From: CAZSMK01 sp964608095
Lineage (GTDB): Bacteria > Sumerlaeota > Sumerlaeia > MWCT01 > JAGHBZ01
NCBI GenBank assembly: GCA_964608095.1
Contig: CAZSMK010000112.1
Location: 1 to 5,579, forward strand
DNA length: 5,579 bases
Reading direction: 5' to 3'
Within the stretch, counting starts at the first letter, position 1, and each line of letters begins with the position of its first letter. The position numbers and the translations under genes were made by a program. The notes under the pieces are model-generated. The model was given only the letters and a program-made list of their open reading frames with translations, was not told where the DNA came from and did no database searches. Shown here piece after piece: positions 1 through 5,579 of this stretch.

Positions 1-2
1 AA

Positions 3-107
3 AACGAGGTCTGGGCGGCAGAATTCGGCGAAAATATCACCTTCGAACATGGAGCCCGCATCTGCAAAGCCGACGACCATTGCATATTCAAGTTCAGGAC
101 AGTTTGA
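3..107 (+). CDS. C-terminal end of a V4R/4VR-like domain protein (5' part outside window)
   Basis: This reading frame is open from the left edge and stops at TGA 105-107, leaving 34 residues. The tail reads roughly F-E-H-G-A-R-I-C-K-A-D-D-H-C-I-F-K-F. The pattern C-x-A-x-D-x-x-C-x-F just before the end of the protein recalls the Cys-x3-Asp-x2-Cys-Phe ending of V4R (4-vinyl reductase) domains, which bind small molecules and often sit in regulators. A related cysteine-bearing tail occurs in some other small-molecule domains, such as those of the ATC hydrolase type, so the family call is tentative. The other two + frames also stay open here for a short distance, but only this one shows a family-like motif. 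It converges on the methyltransferase gene, so it belongs to a different transcript and need not be linked to the glycan genes. Confidence 0.45.
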   Translation, partial: NEVWAAEFGENITFEHGARICKADDHCIFKFRTV

Positions 108-117
108 ATTTATAGTC

Positions 118-152
118 CCCTATGCAAAAGTCACAAAACTTGTAACGTAGGG
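118..152. other. Weak inverted repeat between convergent genes
   Basis: CCCTA (118-122) pairs with TAGGG (148-152). Inside them, ACAA (133-136) pairs with TTGT (140-143) around a 3-base loop, with two further pairs (130/146 and 131/145) beyond one mismatch. It sits between two convergent stop codons, where a bidirectional terminator could lie. The stem is interrupted by a 7-base bulge and no T-run follows on either strand, so it is not a convincing intrinsic terminator. Confidence 0.2.
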
Positions 153-174
153 TTAGACATGTGAGAAGACGATA

Positions 175-951
175 TTAGGGTTTGGCGCTTTTACAATCCG
201 CAAATGCGATCACCGAGCTGCCGAAAGGAAATCGAATAATTCGTCCTACTCTATATTCGATCTGCATTATATGATTCATAACCTTGTTGGCGCTTTCAGA
301 TATTTCTAATTCTGAATCAGGTTTTCGGCTTTTTCTTTTTCCGAAAATTCCCTGTGCTTTTCTTCTTACAAAAAGTATCAGAGCCGGGATACACATGAAA
401 TAGCGAACCTCGACAACGGAATATCCGGCTTCTTTAAGGGTGTCCGCTAACGTCTTCGCCGTATACCGCCGTTTATGACCACACTCCTCATCATAAGAAC
501 TCCAGAGCTGCATCAACGCCGGAACAGTCACGAGTATCTTCCCCTTATGTTTCAAAAAAGGGCGAACCCTTTTAAGTGAGGAGACCGGCTCAGATAAATG
601 TTCTATTATATCGCCAAGAATTAAAAGATCATATATCCCTTGAGATTCTGCGGGAACCGGGTCATTGACGACATCGAACACGAAACTATGCTCGACGCAG
701 TCTTTGAAATGACCCAACGCGGATTCGTAGAAATCGGATGCATCGATTCGGTACCCTTGTTGTTTTAGAAAGCAACAGATATTGCCGGAGCCGGCGCCGA
801 GCTCCAGTATACGGAACTCCATCTTGTCCAATCGACAATGCCGCTCGATGTAGTCGAGAATCACCTGGTTACGATGTGCGAACCAGAAATGATGTGCATA
901 ACGAGCGAGCTCCGAGATTCCTGATTCGTTATAGTCCGCGGTCTTGCTCAT
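175..951 (-). CDS. Class I SAM-dependent methyltransferase (Methyltransf_11/23-like)
   Basis: This 258-residue protein should transfer a methyl group from S-adenosylmethionine; the acceptor is unknown. The SAM-binding glycine motif is I-L-E-L-G-A-G-S-G-N at residues 48-57, followed by an acidic ribose-binding region around D70-D73. The post-motif loop G-D-I-I-E-H-L is at 113-119. The segment V-P-A (143-145) followed by L-W-x3-D-x4-G-H-x-R-R-Y-T (149-164) is typical of a group of small-metabolite and glycan-locus methyltransferases. A hydrophobic patch at about 185-195, followed by Arg/Lys-rich sequence to about 210, could touch the membrane, but it is too short to be a secure transmembrane helix. 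The gene diverges from the glycosyltransferase operon. No strong Shine-Dalgarno sequence precedes the ATG at 951-949. A sugar, lipid or quinone-like acceptor is possible. The fold is certain; the substrate is not. Confidence 0.88.
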   Translation of the reverse strand: MSKTADYNESGISELARYAHHFWFAHRNQVILDYIERHCRLDKMEFRILELGAGSGNICCFLKQQGYRIDASDFYESALGHFKDCVEHSFVFDVVNDPVPAESQGIYDLLILGDIIEHLSEPVSSLKRVRPFLKHKGKILVTVPALMQLWSSYDEECGHKRRYTAKTLADTLKEAGYSVVEVRYFMCIPALILFVRRKAQGIFGKRKSRKPDSELEISESANKVMNHIMQIEYRVGRIIRFPFGSSVIAFADCKSAKP

Positions 952-970
952 TGGATCACTTTTATTCTGT

Positions 971-1102
971 TCATAGACCTGAAATTACCGCATGATAATG
1001 AATCTCAACTTCGAGAGCAACCCAAAACCAAGCGTGTAGTCGGCTTTTTATACATGGGACAGTTCCTTGGTTGCAAAGCTGACCATGCCTTGGAATAGTC
1101 AT
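971..1102 (-). CDS. Possible 43-residue small protein or leader ORF
   Basis: On the minus strand, ATG at 1102-1100 opens 43 codons ending at TGA 973-971, 19 bases before the methyltransferase start. An AAAAGGA sequence (1113-1107) lies 4 bases upstream of the ATG, which is a better ribosome binding site than that of the methyltransferase itself. The predicted peptide begins M-T-I-P-R-H-G-Q and contains C-I-K-S-R and H-A-W-F-W-V. It has no signal peptide, membrane helix or family motif that I recognise. The start codon lies in one arm of the ACCATG/CATGGT inverted repeat. An ORF of this length can arise by chance. Position and ribosome site are the only support. Confidence 0.22.
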   Translation of the reverse strand: MTIPRHGQLCNQGTVPCIKSRLHAWFWVALEVEIHYHAVISGL

Positions 1103-1149
1103 GGTGTCCTTTTACTTTACTTTATGAATCTTTTTCATTAGAAAAGAGT

Positions 1150-1165
1150 TATCTTTGCAAAGATA
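1150..1165. promoter_or_regulatory. 16-bp perfect palindrome, candidate operator
   Basis: TATCTTTGCAAAGATA reads the same on both strands. It ends 11 bases before the -35 candidate of the GT2 operon promoter and lies upstream of both divergent genes. That suits binding by a dimeric regulator. Its central part, TTGCAAAG, recurs at 1071-1078. No regulator gene is visible in the window and I cannot match the site to a known family. Confidence 0.35.
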
Positions 1166-1176
1166 GAGAATTCTGT

Positions 1177-1205
1177 TTGAATAATTTGTCAAGATATTTG
1201 ATAAA
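1177..1205 (+). promoter_or_regulatory. Candidate sigma-70 promoter for the GT2-wecD-wecE operon
   Basis: TTGAAT (1177-1182, 4 of 6 to TTGACA) is followed after 17 bases by GATAAA (1200-1205, 4 of 6 to TATAAT). Transcription would start near 1212 and give a leader of about 43 bases before the ATG at 1255. The surrounding DNA is AT-rich. Match quality is modest, but spacing and location are right, and no better pair is visible upstream of this gene. Confidence 0.3.
1185..1205. promoter_or_regulatory. 21-bp imperfect dyad overlapping the promoter
   Basis: TTTGTCAA (1185-1192) and TTGATAAA (1198-1205) are inverted copies matching at 7 of 8 positions around a 5-base centre. The dyad covers the spacer and -10 candidate of the + strand promoter, so a protein bound here would be expected to repress. 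The left arm, read on the minus strand, contains TTGACA. It differs in sequence from the palindrome at 1150-1165, so two different binding proteins would be needed if both are real. Confidence 0.28.
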
Positions 1206-1254
1206 GTTTGGAAAGATGCAGTAAGAGCATCTCTATTGAAGGTTTTATCCAATA

Positions 1255-2175
1255 ATGAGCGATAAGATTTTATATTCGATTGTGATACCGGTTTATAACG
1301 GCGAAACGACTATCGAGGAGTTGTGTCAGCGAATAAGCGCAGTTTTTGAACAGATAGAAGGCGGGTACGAAATACTATTCGTTGACGACGGAAGCAGTGA
1401 CGCTTCGTGGGAAAAGATTCGGTCACTTAAGAGCCGCAATAGCCACATCAAGGGTATTCGCTTGATGCGTAACTTCGGGCAACATAACGCCCTCATGTGC
1501 GGATTCAACTTCGTGAACGGCGATTTCGTCATCTCTATCGACGACGATCTTCAGCACCCACCGGAAGAAATACCAAAACTCGTCGAGAAGATAAAAGAAG
1601 GCCACGATATCGTTTACGGCATATATGCGGAAAAACGACATGGCATTATGAGAAATCTTGGTTCGCGTTTCATAATCTGGAGTTATCAAAAAGCGCTGGG
1701 TGTGCGTGGCGACATAACTTCATTCCGAATTATCAAACGCGAAATTGTGAATCACGTCATCTCGTACAATAAAAGTTTTACCTTCATTGATGGCTTCCTT
1801 GTCTGGCATACAAAAAAAATCGGCTATGTTACGGTCAGGCATGAGGAGCGACCGACCGGCAGGTCCGGCTATTCTCCGGGGAAAATGTTGACCCTTTCTT
1901 TCAATTTGTTCACCAACTTTTCTCTTAAACCTTTACAGCTCGCCTCTTTTGTAGGTGTAATCTTTGCCCTGTTCGGCTTCCTGCTGGGCATCTACTACCT
2001 TGCGCGAAGAATACTTGTGGGAACCAGCTTCCCCGGGTTCAGTGCAATTTTCGTGGCAGTATCCATCTTTTCCGGTATCCAGCTCATTATACTCGGTTTG
2101 ATTGGAGAATACATCGGAAGAATTCATATGAATATCAGCAACAAACCCCAGTACGTAATACGTGATGAAATTTGA
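1255..2175 (+). CDS. Family 2 glycosyltransferase, ArnC/GtrB/DPMS-type, membrane-anchored
   Basis: This 306-residue enzyme should move a sugar from a nucleotide donor to a polyprenyl phosphate at the cytoplasmic face of the inner membrane. The GT-A domain begins with V-I-P-V-Y-N (10-15), then F-V-D-D-G-S-S-D (42-49), R-N-F-G-Q-H-N-A-L (72-80) and the metal-binding D-D-D-L-Q-H-P-P-E-E (96-105). A conserved G-R-S-G-Y-S loop lies before the membrane part. Two hydrophobic helices follow, at about 228-250 and 261-283, and then G-E-Y-I-G-R and K-P-Q-Y-V-I-R near the end, both hallmarks of this subgroup. Length is normal for the family. A GAAGG at 1238-1242 lies a rather long 12 bases from the ATG, which fits the conserved N terminus. 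It is the first gene of the operon, 35 bases ahead of the wecD-like gene, so its donor may be dTDP-Fuc4NAc. The sugar and the acceptor are inferred, not shown. Confidence 0.9.
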   Translation: MSDKILYSIVIPVYNGETTIEELCQRISAVFEQIEGGYEILFVDDGSSDASWEKIRSLKSRNSHIKGIRLMRNFGQHNALMCGFNFVNGDFVISIDDDLQHPPEEIPKLVEKIKEGHDIVYGIYAEKRHGIMRNLGSRFIIWSYQKALGVRGDITSFRIIKREIVNHVISYNKSFTFIDGFLVWHTKKIGYVTVRHEERPTGRSGYSPGKMLTLSFNLFTNFSLKPLQLASFVGVIFALFGFLLGIYYLARRILVGTSFPGFSAIFVAVSIFSGIQLIILGLIGEYIGRIHMNISNKPQYVIRDEI

Positions 2176-2210
2176 CACCGTATAACCCTGCGGTATCTTT
2201 ATAAGACCAG

Positions 2211-2990
2211 ATGGAAGAGAAACATATAAAAAGGGGAAAGAATTCCGCCACATATTTTATCGTTCCCTGGGATACCGAAATATTTGGGTTTCCGGTTGCA
2301 CAGATTAAATCATGGGATATTGAAGATTTTGATGAAATTGACGACCTCATAAACGAAGTTCTCAGCACGTTAAACGAGGAAAAAGTACGCGTAGTAGCGG
2401 CTAAACTCGCCAATGAAGAGAACGATCTTCCCCTTATCAACAAACTCCTGAATACGGGATTTGATTTTATCGAGGTAACTATAGAACCGTATGCAAAACT
2501 CTCACAGGTGAAGGAGCACCCCAAACCAATACAATTAGAACGCGCCAACGTGGACGATAAAGAAGAAATAAAAAATCTTGCCCGCGAGGCATTCGCAAAG
2601 GACCGGTTTCATATAGATACTCGTTTTCCCCGCGACAGGGCGGATTTCAGGTTTCACTACTGGGTGGAGAATAGTTTCCAGCAAAATGAATTGATCTACG
2701 TGCTGAGAGGAAGTCAGGGAGAAGTTCTTGGATTCTTTATATCCAAAAAGGTGGATGAACAGGAACTATATCTAAGTCTTGCTGGTGTGAGAAAAGACCT
2801 TCAAGGACGAGGATTCGGGTATAAACTTTACGCAGCCATGATGAGCCATTTTAAATCAGAAGGCTACACATTCGTTTCATCAACCATATCGTTATATAAT
2901 CTGGACGTGATGCGCCTTTATTCTGCCCTGGGGTTTCATTTTCGCAATCCTAGAATAACCTTGCACCGGTGGTTTAATTTAAAAACATGA
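2211..2990 (+). CDS. wecD: WecD-like GNAT N-acetyltransferase (dTDP-Fuc4N acetylation)
   Basis: It should acetylate the 4-amino group of dTDP-4-amino-4,6-dideoxy-galactose using acetyl-CoA, giving dTDP-Fuc4NAc. The 259-residue protein has the N-terminal signature P-W-D-T-E-I-F-G-F-P (19-28) shared by WecD and related sugar-nucleotide acetyltransferases. D-R-F-H-I-D (131-136) lies in the middle. The GNAT acetyl-CoA site is V-R-K-D-L-Q-G-R-G-F-G (193-203), followed by N-L-D-V-M-R-L-Y-S-A-L-G-F (230-242), which matches the usual GNAT ending. From memory it is somewhat longer than the E. coli protein (about 224 residues). The ATG is the only start after an in-frame stop at 2202-2204 and before the conserved block. 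No clear Shine-Dalgarno sequence precedes it, so translation may depend on the upstream gene. Its 4-base overlap with wecE and the same wecD-wecE order as in E. coli support the name. A related amino-sugar substrate cannot be excluded. Confidence 0.82.
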   Translation: MEEKHIKRGKNSATYFIVPWDTEIFGFPVAQIKSWDIEDFDEIDDLINEVLSTLNEEKVRVVAAKLANEENDLPLINKLLNTGFDFIEVTIEPYAKLSQVKEHPKPIQLERANVDDKEEIKNLAREAFAKDRFHIDTRFPRDRADFRFHYWVENSFQQNELIYVLRGSQGEVLGFFISKKVDEQELYLSLAGVRKDLQGRGFGYKLYAAMMSHFKSEGYTFVSSTISLYNLDVMRLYSALGFHFRNPRITLHRWFNLKT

Positions 2991-4120
2991 TAAAAATTCC
3001 CTTCAACAAACCGTGTTTTACGGGCAAGGAACTCGACTATATCAAGGAATCAGTCGAGAGCGGTAAGATATCGGGCGATGGAATTTTCACTCAACGCTGT
3101 CATCGCTTCATCGAGGAAACATTCGGTATCAGGAAATGTTTTTTAACCACCTCGTGCACCCATGCCCTTGAGATGGCAGCCATTCTTCTCGATCTGAAAC
3201 CGGATAACGAGGTGATTATGCCCTCTTACACCTTTGTCTCGACGGTTAATGCCTTTGTTTTAAGGGGTGCAAAACCTGTGTTTGTTGACATCAGACCCGA
3301 CACGTTGAATATAGACGAGGGAAAAATCGCGGAGAAGATAACGCCACGGACAAAGGCAATCTGCGTTGTGCATTATGCAGGAATCGGATGCGAGATGGAT
3401 TCAATCATGGCTCTTGCACACGAGCGCAACCTAACTGTCGTTGAAGACGCCGCCCAGGGGATGAATGCAAAGTATCGAGACCGTTACCTTGGAACGTTCG
3501 GTCAGCTGGGCGCATACAGTTTTCATGAGACAAAAAATTATATTTGTGGCGAAGGCGGCGCGTTGCTCGTGAACGACGAACGATTCATCGAGCGCGCGGA
3601 AATCATCAGGGAAAAAGGCACAAACCGCAGCAAGTTTTTCCGTGGCGAGGTTGATAAATATACCTGGGTGGATATGGGGTCTTCCTATCTTCCGTCCGAT
3701 ATACTCGCCGCATTTTTGTACGCACAACTCGAACACCGCGACGAGATACAGGTTCGCAGAAAACGCATCTATGAACATTACCGGGAAGGGCTGAAAGACC
3801 TTGAAGAAGCGGGAAAGATCAGACTGCCGTATATACCGACGGAAGCTTCCCCGAATTATCACATGTTCTATGTGCTGTTTCCAAACGGAGCGGAACGAGA
3901 TAGAGTAATGTCGGGGTTGAAGAAGGAGGGAATCCTGGCGATTTTTCATTATATACCCCTACACCTCTCGCCCATGGGCAAGCGCCTCGGTTATAAACAA
4001 GGCGAACTTCCCATTACGGAAGAGATGAGTTCCCGCCTTCTGCGCCTACCCTTTTATAACGATCTAACCATCAGCGAGCAGGACCTCGTAATTCAAAACC
4101 TCCGCAACCTTGTTGGTTAA
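2987..4120 (+). CDS. wecE: dTDP-4-amino-4,6-dideoxygalactose transaminase (WecE/RffA)
   Basis: This PLP-dependent sugar aminotransferase of the DegT/DnrJ/EryC1/StrS family uses glutamate to convert dTDP-4-keto-6-deoxyglucose into dTDP-Fuc4N in the cytoplasm. The 377-residue sequence can be followed against E. coli WecE, as I recall it, from end to end. Matching stretches include I-P-F-N-K-P (4-9), S-C-T-H-A-L-E-M-A-A (56-65), V-I-M-P-S-Y-T-F-V-S-T (76-86), V-F-V-D-I-R-P-D-T (98-106) and V-V-E-D-A-A-Q-G (151-158), where D154 should contact the PLP ring nitrogen. In S-F-H-E-T-K-N-Y (178-185), K183 is the Schiff-base lysine. R-E-K-G-T-N-R-S, D-K-Y-T-W and F-H-Y-I-P-L-H follow. The glycine-rich E-G-G turn after the lysine is one residue shorter than in E. 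coli. The ATG overlaps the wecD stop (ATGA, 2987-2990) with no nearby Shine-Dalgarno sequence, pointing to translational coupling. All key residues are present. Confidence 0.95.
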   Translation: MIKIPFNKPCFTGKELDYIKESVESGKISGDGIFTQRCHRFIEETFGIRKCFLTTSCTHALEMAAILLDLKPDNEVIMPSYTFVSTVNAFVLRGAKPVFVDIRPDTLNIDEGKIAEKITPRTKAICVVHYAGIGCEMDSIMALAHERNLTVVEDAAQGMNAKYRDRYLGTFGQLGAYSFHETKNYICGEGGALLVNDERFIERAEIIREKGTNRSKFFRGEVDKYTWVDMGSSYLPSDILAAFLYAQLEHRDEIQVRRKRIYEHYREGLKDLEEAGKIRLPYIPTEASPNYHMFYVLFPNGAERDRVMSGLKKEGILAIFHYIPLHLSPMGKRLGYKQGELPITEEMSSRLLRLPFYNDLTISEQDLVIQNLRNLVG

Positions 4121-4156
4121 AGTAAAACTCTATTGACTCCTGAAGCAGAACAAGAT

Positions 4157-5579
4157 CTATTCAGCATCAAAGGTATTTGTCTTAACTTCAATATCTTTTA
4201 TTATCAGATAATTATCTCTATGTTTTCTAAAATAATAGTAGACACGTTGTGGGTTAATGTTACGTATTAAAATAAAGTTCAAGCCTTCCTGAAGTTCAAT
4301 CTCTTGCTCGATTGTTTTAGTGCTTGGAAACAAATTTATTGCGTTTTTGACTTCTTTTATGATTATTGGCTTACCATTTACAGACATCTCGAGTTCTGGG
4401 TATACCAAACTTGTATATCGGGTGTTGAGTAGGCGGTTCATGGGTATATCAAATGTAGAGAGCCCCGAAGCCTTGATTTTAACGCTAACTCTTTCCCTGT
4501 CCTTGGATTGGGCAGAAAAGCCCAAAAAGTCATTAAAACTTAATGCAGGATGATTTTTTAGGAGAAAAGCGGTAAAATATCCCCTGCTATAGACCACACA
4601 ATCATTCCAATCTATAGAAATCCCCTTTTTTGTAGATAGTGCCCTAAAATTTACAAACTCACCTTCTGTAATGAAAAAAGATGGTAATGCATTGGTCTCT
4701 TCATCATTAGTTTTAAAGGTGGCATATAATCTTATTGGAGTTGCCATTTTTGTTTTTGGTTTCGGAAAATTAAAAACCACTCTTTTTCTTTTTATATTAT
4801 CCATAAATATAGTACCAATATTTAATGTTAGACAGTTATGATATAAAGGAAAGCCTTTTACAATTAAGAAGCCTTTAGAAATTGCTTCATCCTCTTTTTC
4901 AATTAGAAAATCGAAAATTATAACGTTACCTTTTGTACGAATCACAAAATCATTAATAGATAATCCCTCTGGAAAAGTAATTGTATTAATATTTCTATTT
5001 TCTTTTTCATAAGGATTGATTCTAACAAGATTGCCCCTTTTGTTTAAATTGAAGATCAAATAATTACCAAGAAAAGTAACTTCGAAATGTGCGAAGAGAT
5101 ATGAAAGTGTTTCAGGATAATCCCGAGATAGCCATGAATCTAAACAGACGAAATTTGCACCATTCTTTATATAATCAGTAAAAGTATTTTGAGGAGCATC
5201 TATCCTCTCAAACTGAAGCCACCAACCTTCTCGATTTATCGATGCCAAGGTTTTTAAGTTGTCTGCAATTACATAATCTTTCTGGTCGGTGTTATCCTTG
5301 AACCACCTGAATAATTCTTGGTATTTTTCTTTATTATAAAGATATGAAATTTCAGATAAATTGAATCTTGAATACATAATATTAATCAAGATGATGAGAA
5401 TGAAAAAGGACAAGATTGCTATCTTCGCAACGATTGATTTTTGATTTTGAAGAAAGACGCCAAAAAAATCACCTATTAAGCCTGCTGTAACAATTACTAT
5501 TGGGAAGTAATAGTATAAATGGTCTTTACTGTTGAAAAAGGCAGGCCATGAATCTGTAAAATAATATAAAAGAAGAAAT
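4157..5579 (-). CDS. GT-C-like membrane glycosyltransferase, C-terminal part (5' end outside window)
   Basis: The frame ends at TAG 4159-4157 and stays open to the right edge, giving 473 visible residues. A TTG at 5413 is inside the gene and is not its start. Numbering from the edge, residues 18-43 (K-D-H-L-Y-Y-Y-F-P-I-V-I-V onward) and about 53-70 are hydrophobic and look like the last membrane helices of a GT39/ArnT-like enzyme, in which H-x-Y-x-x-x-x-P is common. Next comes a soluble segment (about 85-165) containing F-R-W-F-K-D-N-T, D-Y-V-I-A-D and G-A-N-F-V-C-L-D, again usual after the helices of these enzymes. About 300 further residues are rich in beta-strand-like sequence and end with V-N-G-K and L-Q-E-G-L-N-F-I, suggesting one or more beta-sandwich modules. 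The gene converges on wecE with a 36-base gap. It is clearly more AT-rich than its neighbours. The sugar and acceptor are unknown, and the catalytic N-terminal part is not visible. Confidence 0.7.
   Translation of the reverse strand, partial: FLLLYYFTDSWPAFFNSKDHLYYYFPIVIVTAGLIGDFFGVFLQNQKSIVAKIAILSFFILIILINIMYSRFNLSEISYLYNKEKYQELFRWFKDNTDQKDYVIADNLKTLASINREGWWLQFERIDAPQNTFTDYIKNGANFVCLDSWLSRDYPETLSYLFAHFEVTFLGNYLIFNLNKRGNLVRINPYEKENRNINTITFPEGLSINDFVIRTKGNVIIFDFLIEKEDEAISKGFLIVKGFPLYHNCLTLNIGTIFMDNIKRKRVVFNFPKPKTKMATPIRLYATFKTNDEETNALPSFFITEGEFVNFRALSTKKGISIDWNDCVVYSRGYFTAFLLKNHPALSFNDFLGFSAQSKDRERVSVKIKASGLSTFDIPMNRLLNTRYTSLVYPELEMSVNGKPIIIKEVKNAINLFPSTKTIEQEIELQEGLNFILIRNINPQRVYYYFRKHRDNYLIIKDIEVKTNTFDAE

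Larger units (their letters stand above)
952..1254. other. Divergent intergenic region with regulatory signals
   Basis: These 303 bases separate the start codons of the methyltransferase (minus) and the GT2 glycosyltransferase (plus). No RNA gene or recognisable protein is visible. Contents: a 43-codon minus-strand ORF of doubtful status (971-1102); a 6-bp inverted repeat ACCATG/CATGGT (1082-1087 and 1100-1105); a 16-bp perfect palindrome (1150-1165); a 21-bp imperfect dyad (1185-1205); and a + strand promoter candidate over the same dyad. A perfect TTGACA hexamer also lies on the minus strand at 1192-1187, inside the dyad, but no good -10 box follows it at normal spacing. The right half (about 1110-1210) is visibly more AT-rich than the genes on either side, as expected for promoter DNA. 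Confidence 0.6.

Noticed and set aside
738..995. 85-codon + strand ORF
   Set aside because: It is antisense to the N-terminal half of the methyltransferase, rich in Arg and Ser as shadow frames often are, and shows no family motif.
931..1099. Open + strand frame running through the intergenic region, ending in a short peptide with G-C-K-A-D-H-A-L-E
   Set aside because: The first ATG comes only at about 1054, no ribosome site precedes it, and I could not match it to a transposase or any other gene remnant.
1061..1108. Short repeats CCTTGG and TTGCAAAG around 1065-1093
   Set aside because: Six- to eight-base repeats of this kind are expected by chance. They show no regular spacing, so they are not called as a repeat array.
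2135..2548. 137-codon minus-strand ORF
   Set aside because: It lies opposite the end of the GT2 gene and the start of wecD, both with clear family motifs. The translated sequence is low in complexity and rich in Ser, with no recognisable domain.
3431..3949. 172-codon minus-strand ORF
   Set aside because: It is fully antisense to wecE, which aligns with its family throughout. The length reflects the codon bias of wecE.
4121..4156. Possible terminator between convergent wecE and the GT-C gene
   Set aside because: Only a 4-bp AACC/GGTT pairing is visible, and it lies at the wecE stop codon. There is no stable stem and no T-run on either strand.
5411..5413. TTG as the start codon of the right-hand minus-strand gene
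   Set aside because: The same frame continues without a stop to the right edge and encodes hydrophobic, GT-C-like sequence (such as D-H-L-Y-Y-Y-F-P). The TTG falls in the middle of a membrane helix.

Overview
The window looks like part of a surface-glycan or envelope-modification locus of a Gram-negative-type bacterium. The basis is a WecD/WecE pair, which makes dTDP-Fuc4NAc in enterobacteria, next to a membrane-anchored family 2 glycosyltransferase and part of a GT-C-type membrane protein. The species cannot be fixed. Base composition is moderate over most of the window and clearly AT-rich at the right end. There is no sign of phage, IS, CRISPR or RNA genes.

Layout from left to right. (1) Positions 3-107 hold the last 34 codons of a + strand gene whose end resembles a V4R/4VR-type domain. 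(2) A convergent gap of 67 bases follows. (3) A minus-strand class I SAM methyltransferase lies at 175-951. (4) A divergent intergenic region of 303 bases (952-1254) holds two dyad-symmetric sequences, a plausible + strand promoter and a doubtful 43-codon minus-strand ORF. (5) A + strand run of three genes looks like one operon: a GT2 polyprenyl-phosphate-type glycosyltransferase (1255-2175), a WecD-like GNAT acetyltransferase (2211-2990) and a WecE aminotransferase (2987-4120). The last two overlap by ATGA. (6) A convergent minus-strand gene (stop at 4157) runs off the right edge. It encodes the C-terminal part of a GT-C-like membrane glycosyltransferase with a long beta-rich tail.

How the genes may work together. 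WecE should convert dTDP-4-keto-6-deoxyglucose to dTDP-4-amino-4,6-dideoxy-galactose (dTDP-Fuc4N), and the GNAT protein should N-acetylate it to dTDP-Fuc4NAc. The GT2 protein has two C-terminal membrane helices, as in ArnC/GtrB/DPMS-type enzymes that load a sugar onto a polyprenyl phosphate. A GT-C enzyme such as the convergent gene could then use the lipid-linked sugar outside the membrane. This would copy the logic of the Arn pathway (ArnB-ArnC-ArnT) with a different amino sugar. The joint pathway is inference: the individual family assignments are well supported, but their substrates (except for WecE/WecD) are not.

The enzymes that make dTDP-4-keto-6-deoxyglucose (RmlA/RffH and RmlB/RffG) are not in the window and must be encoded elsewhere.
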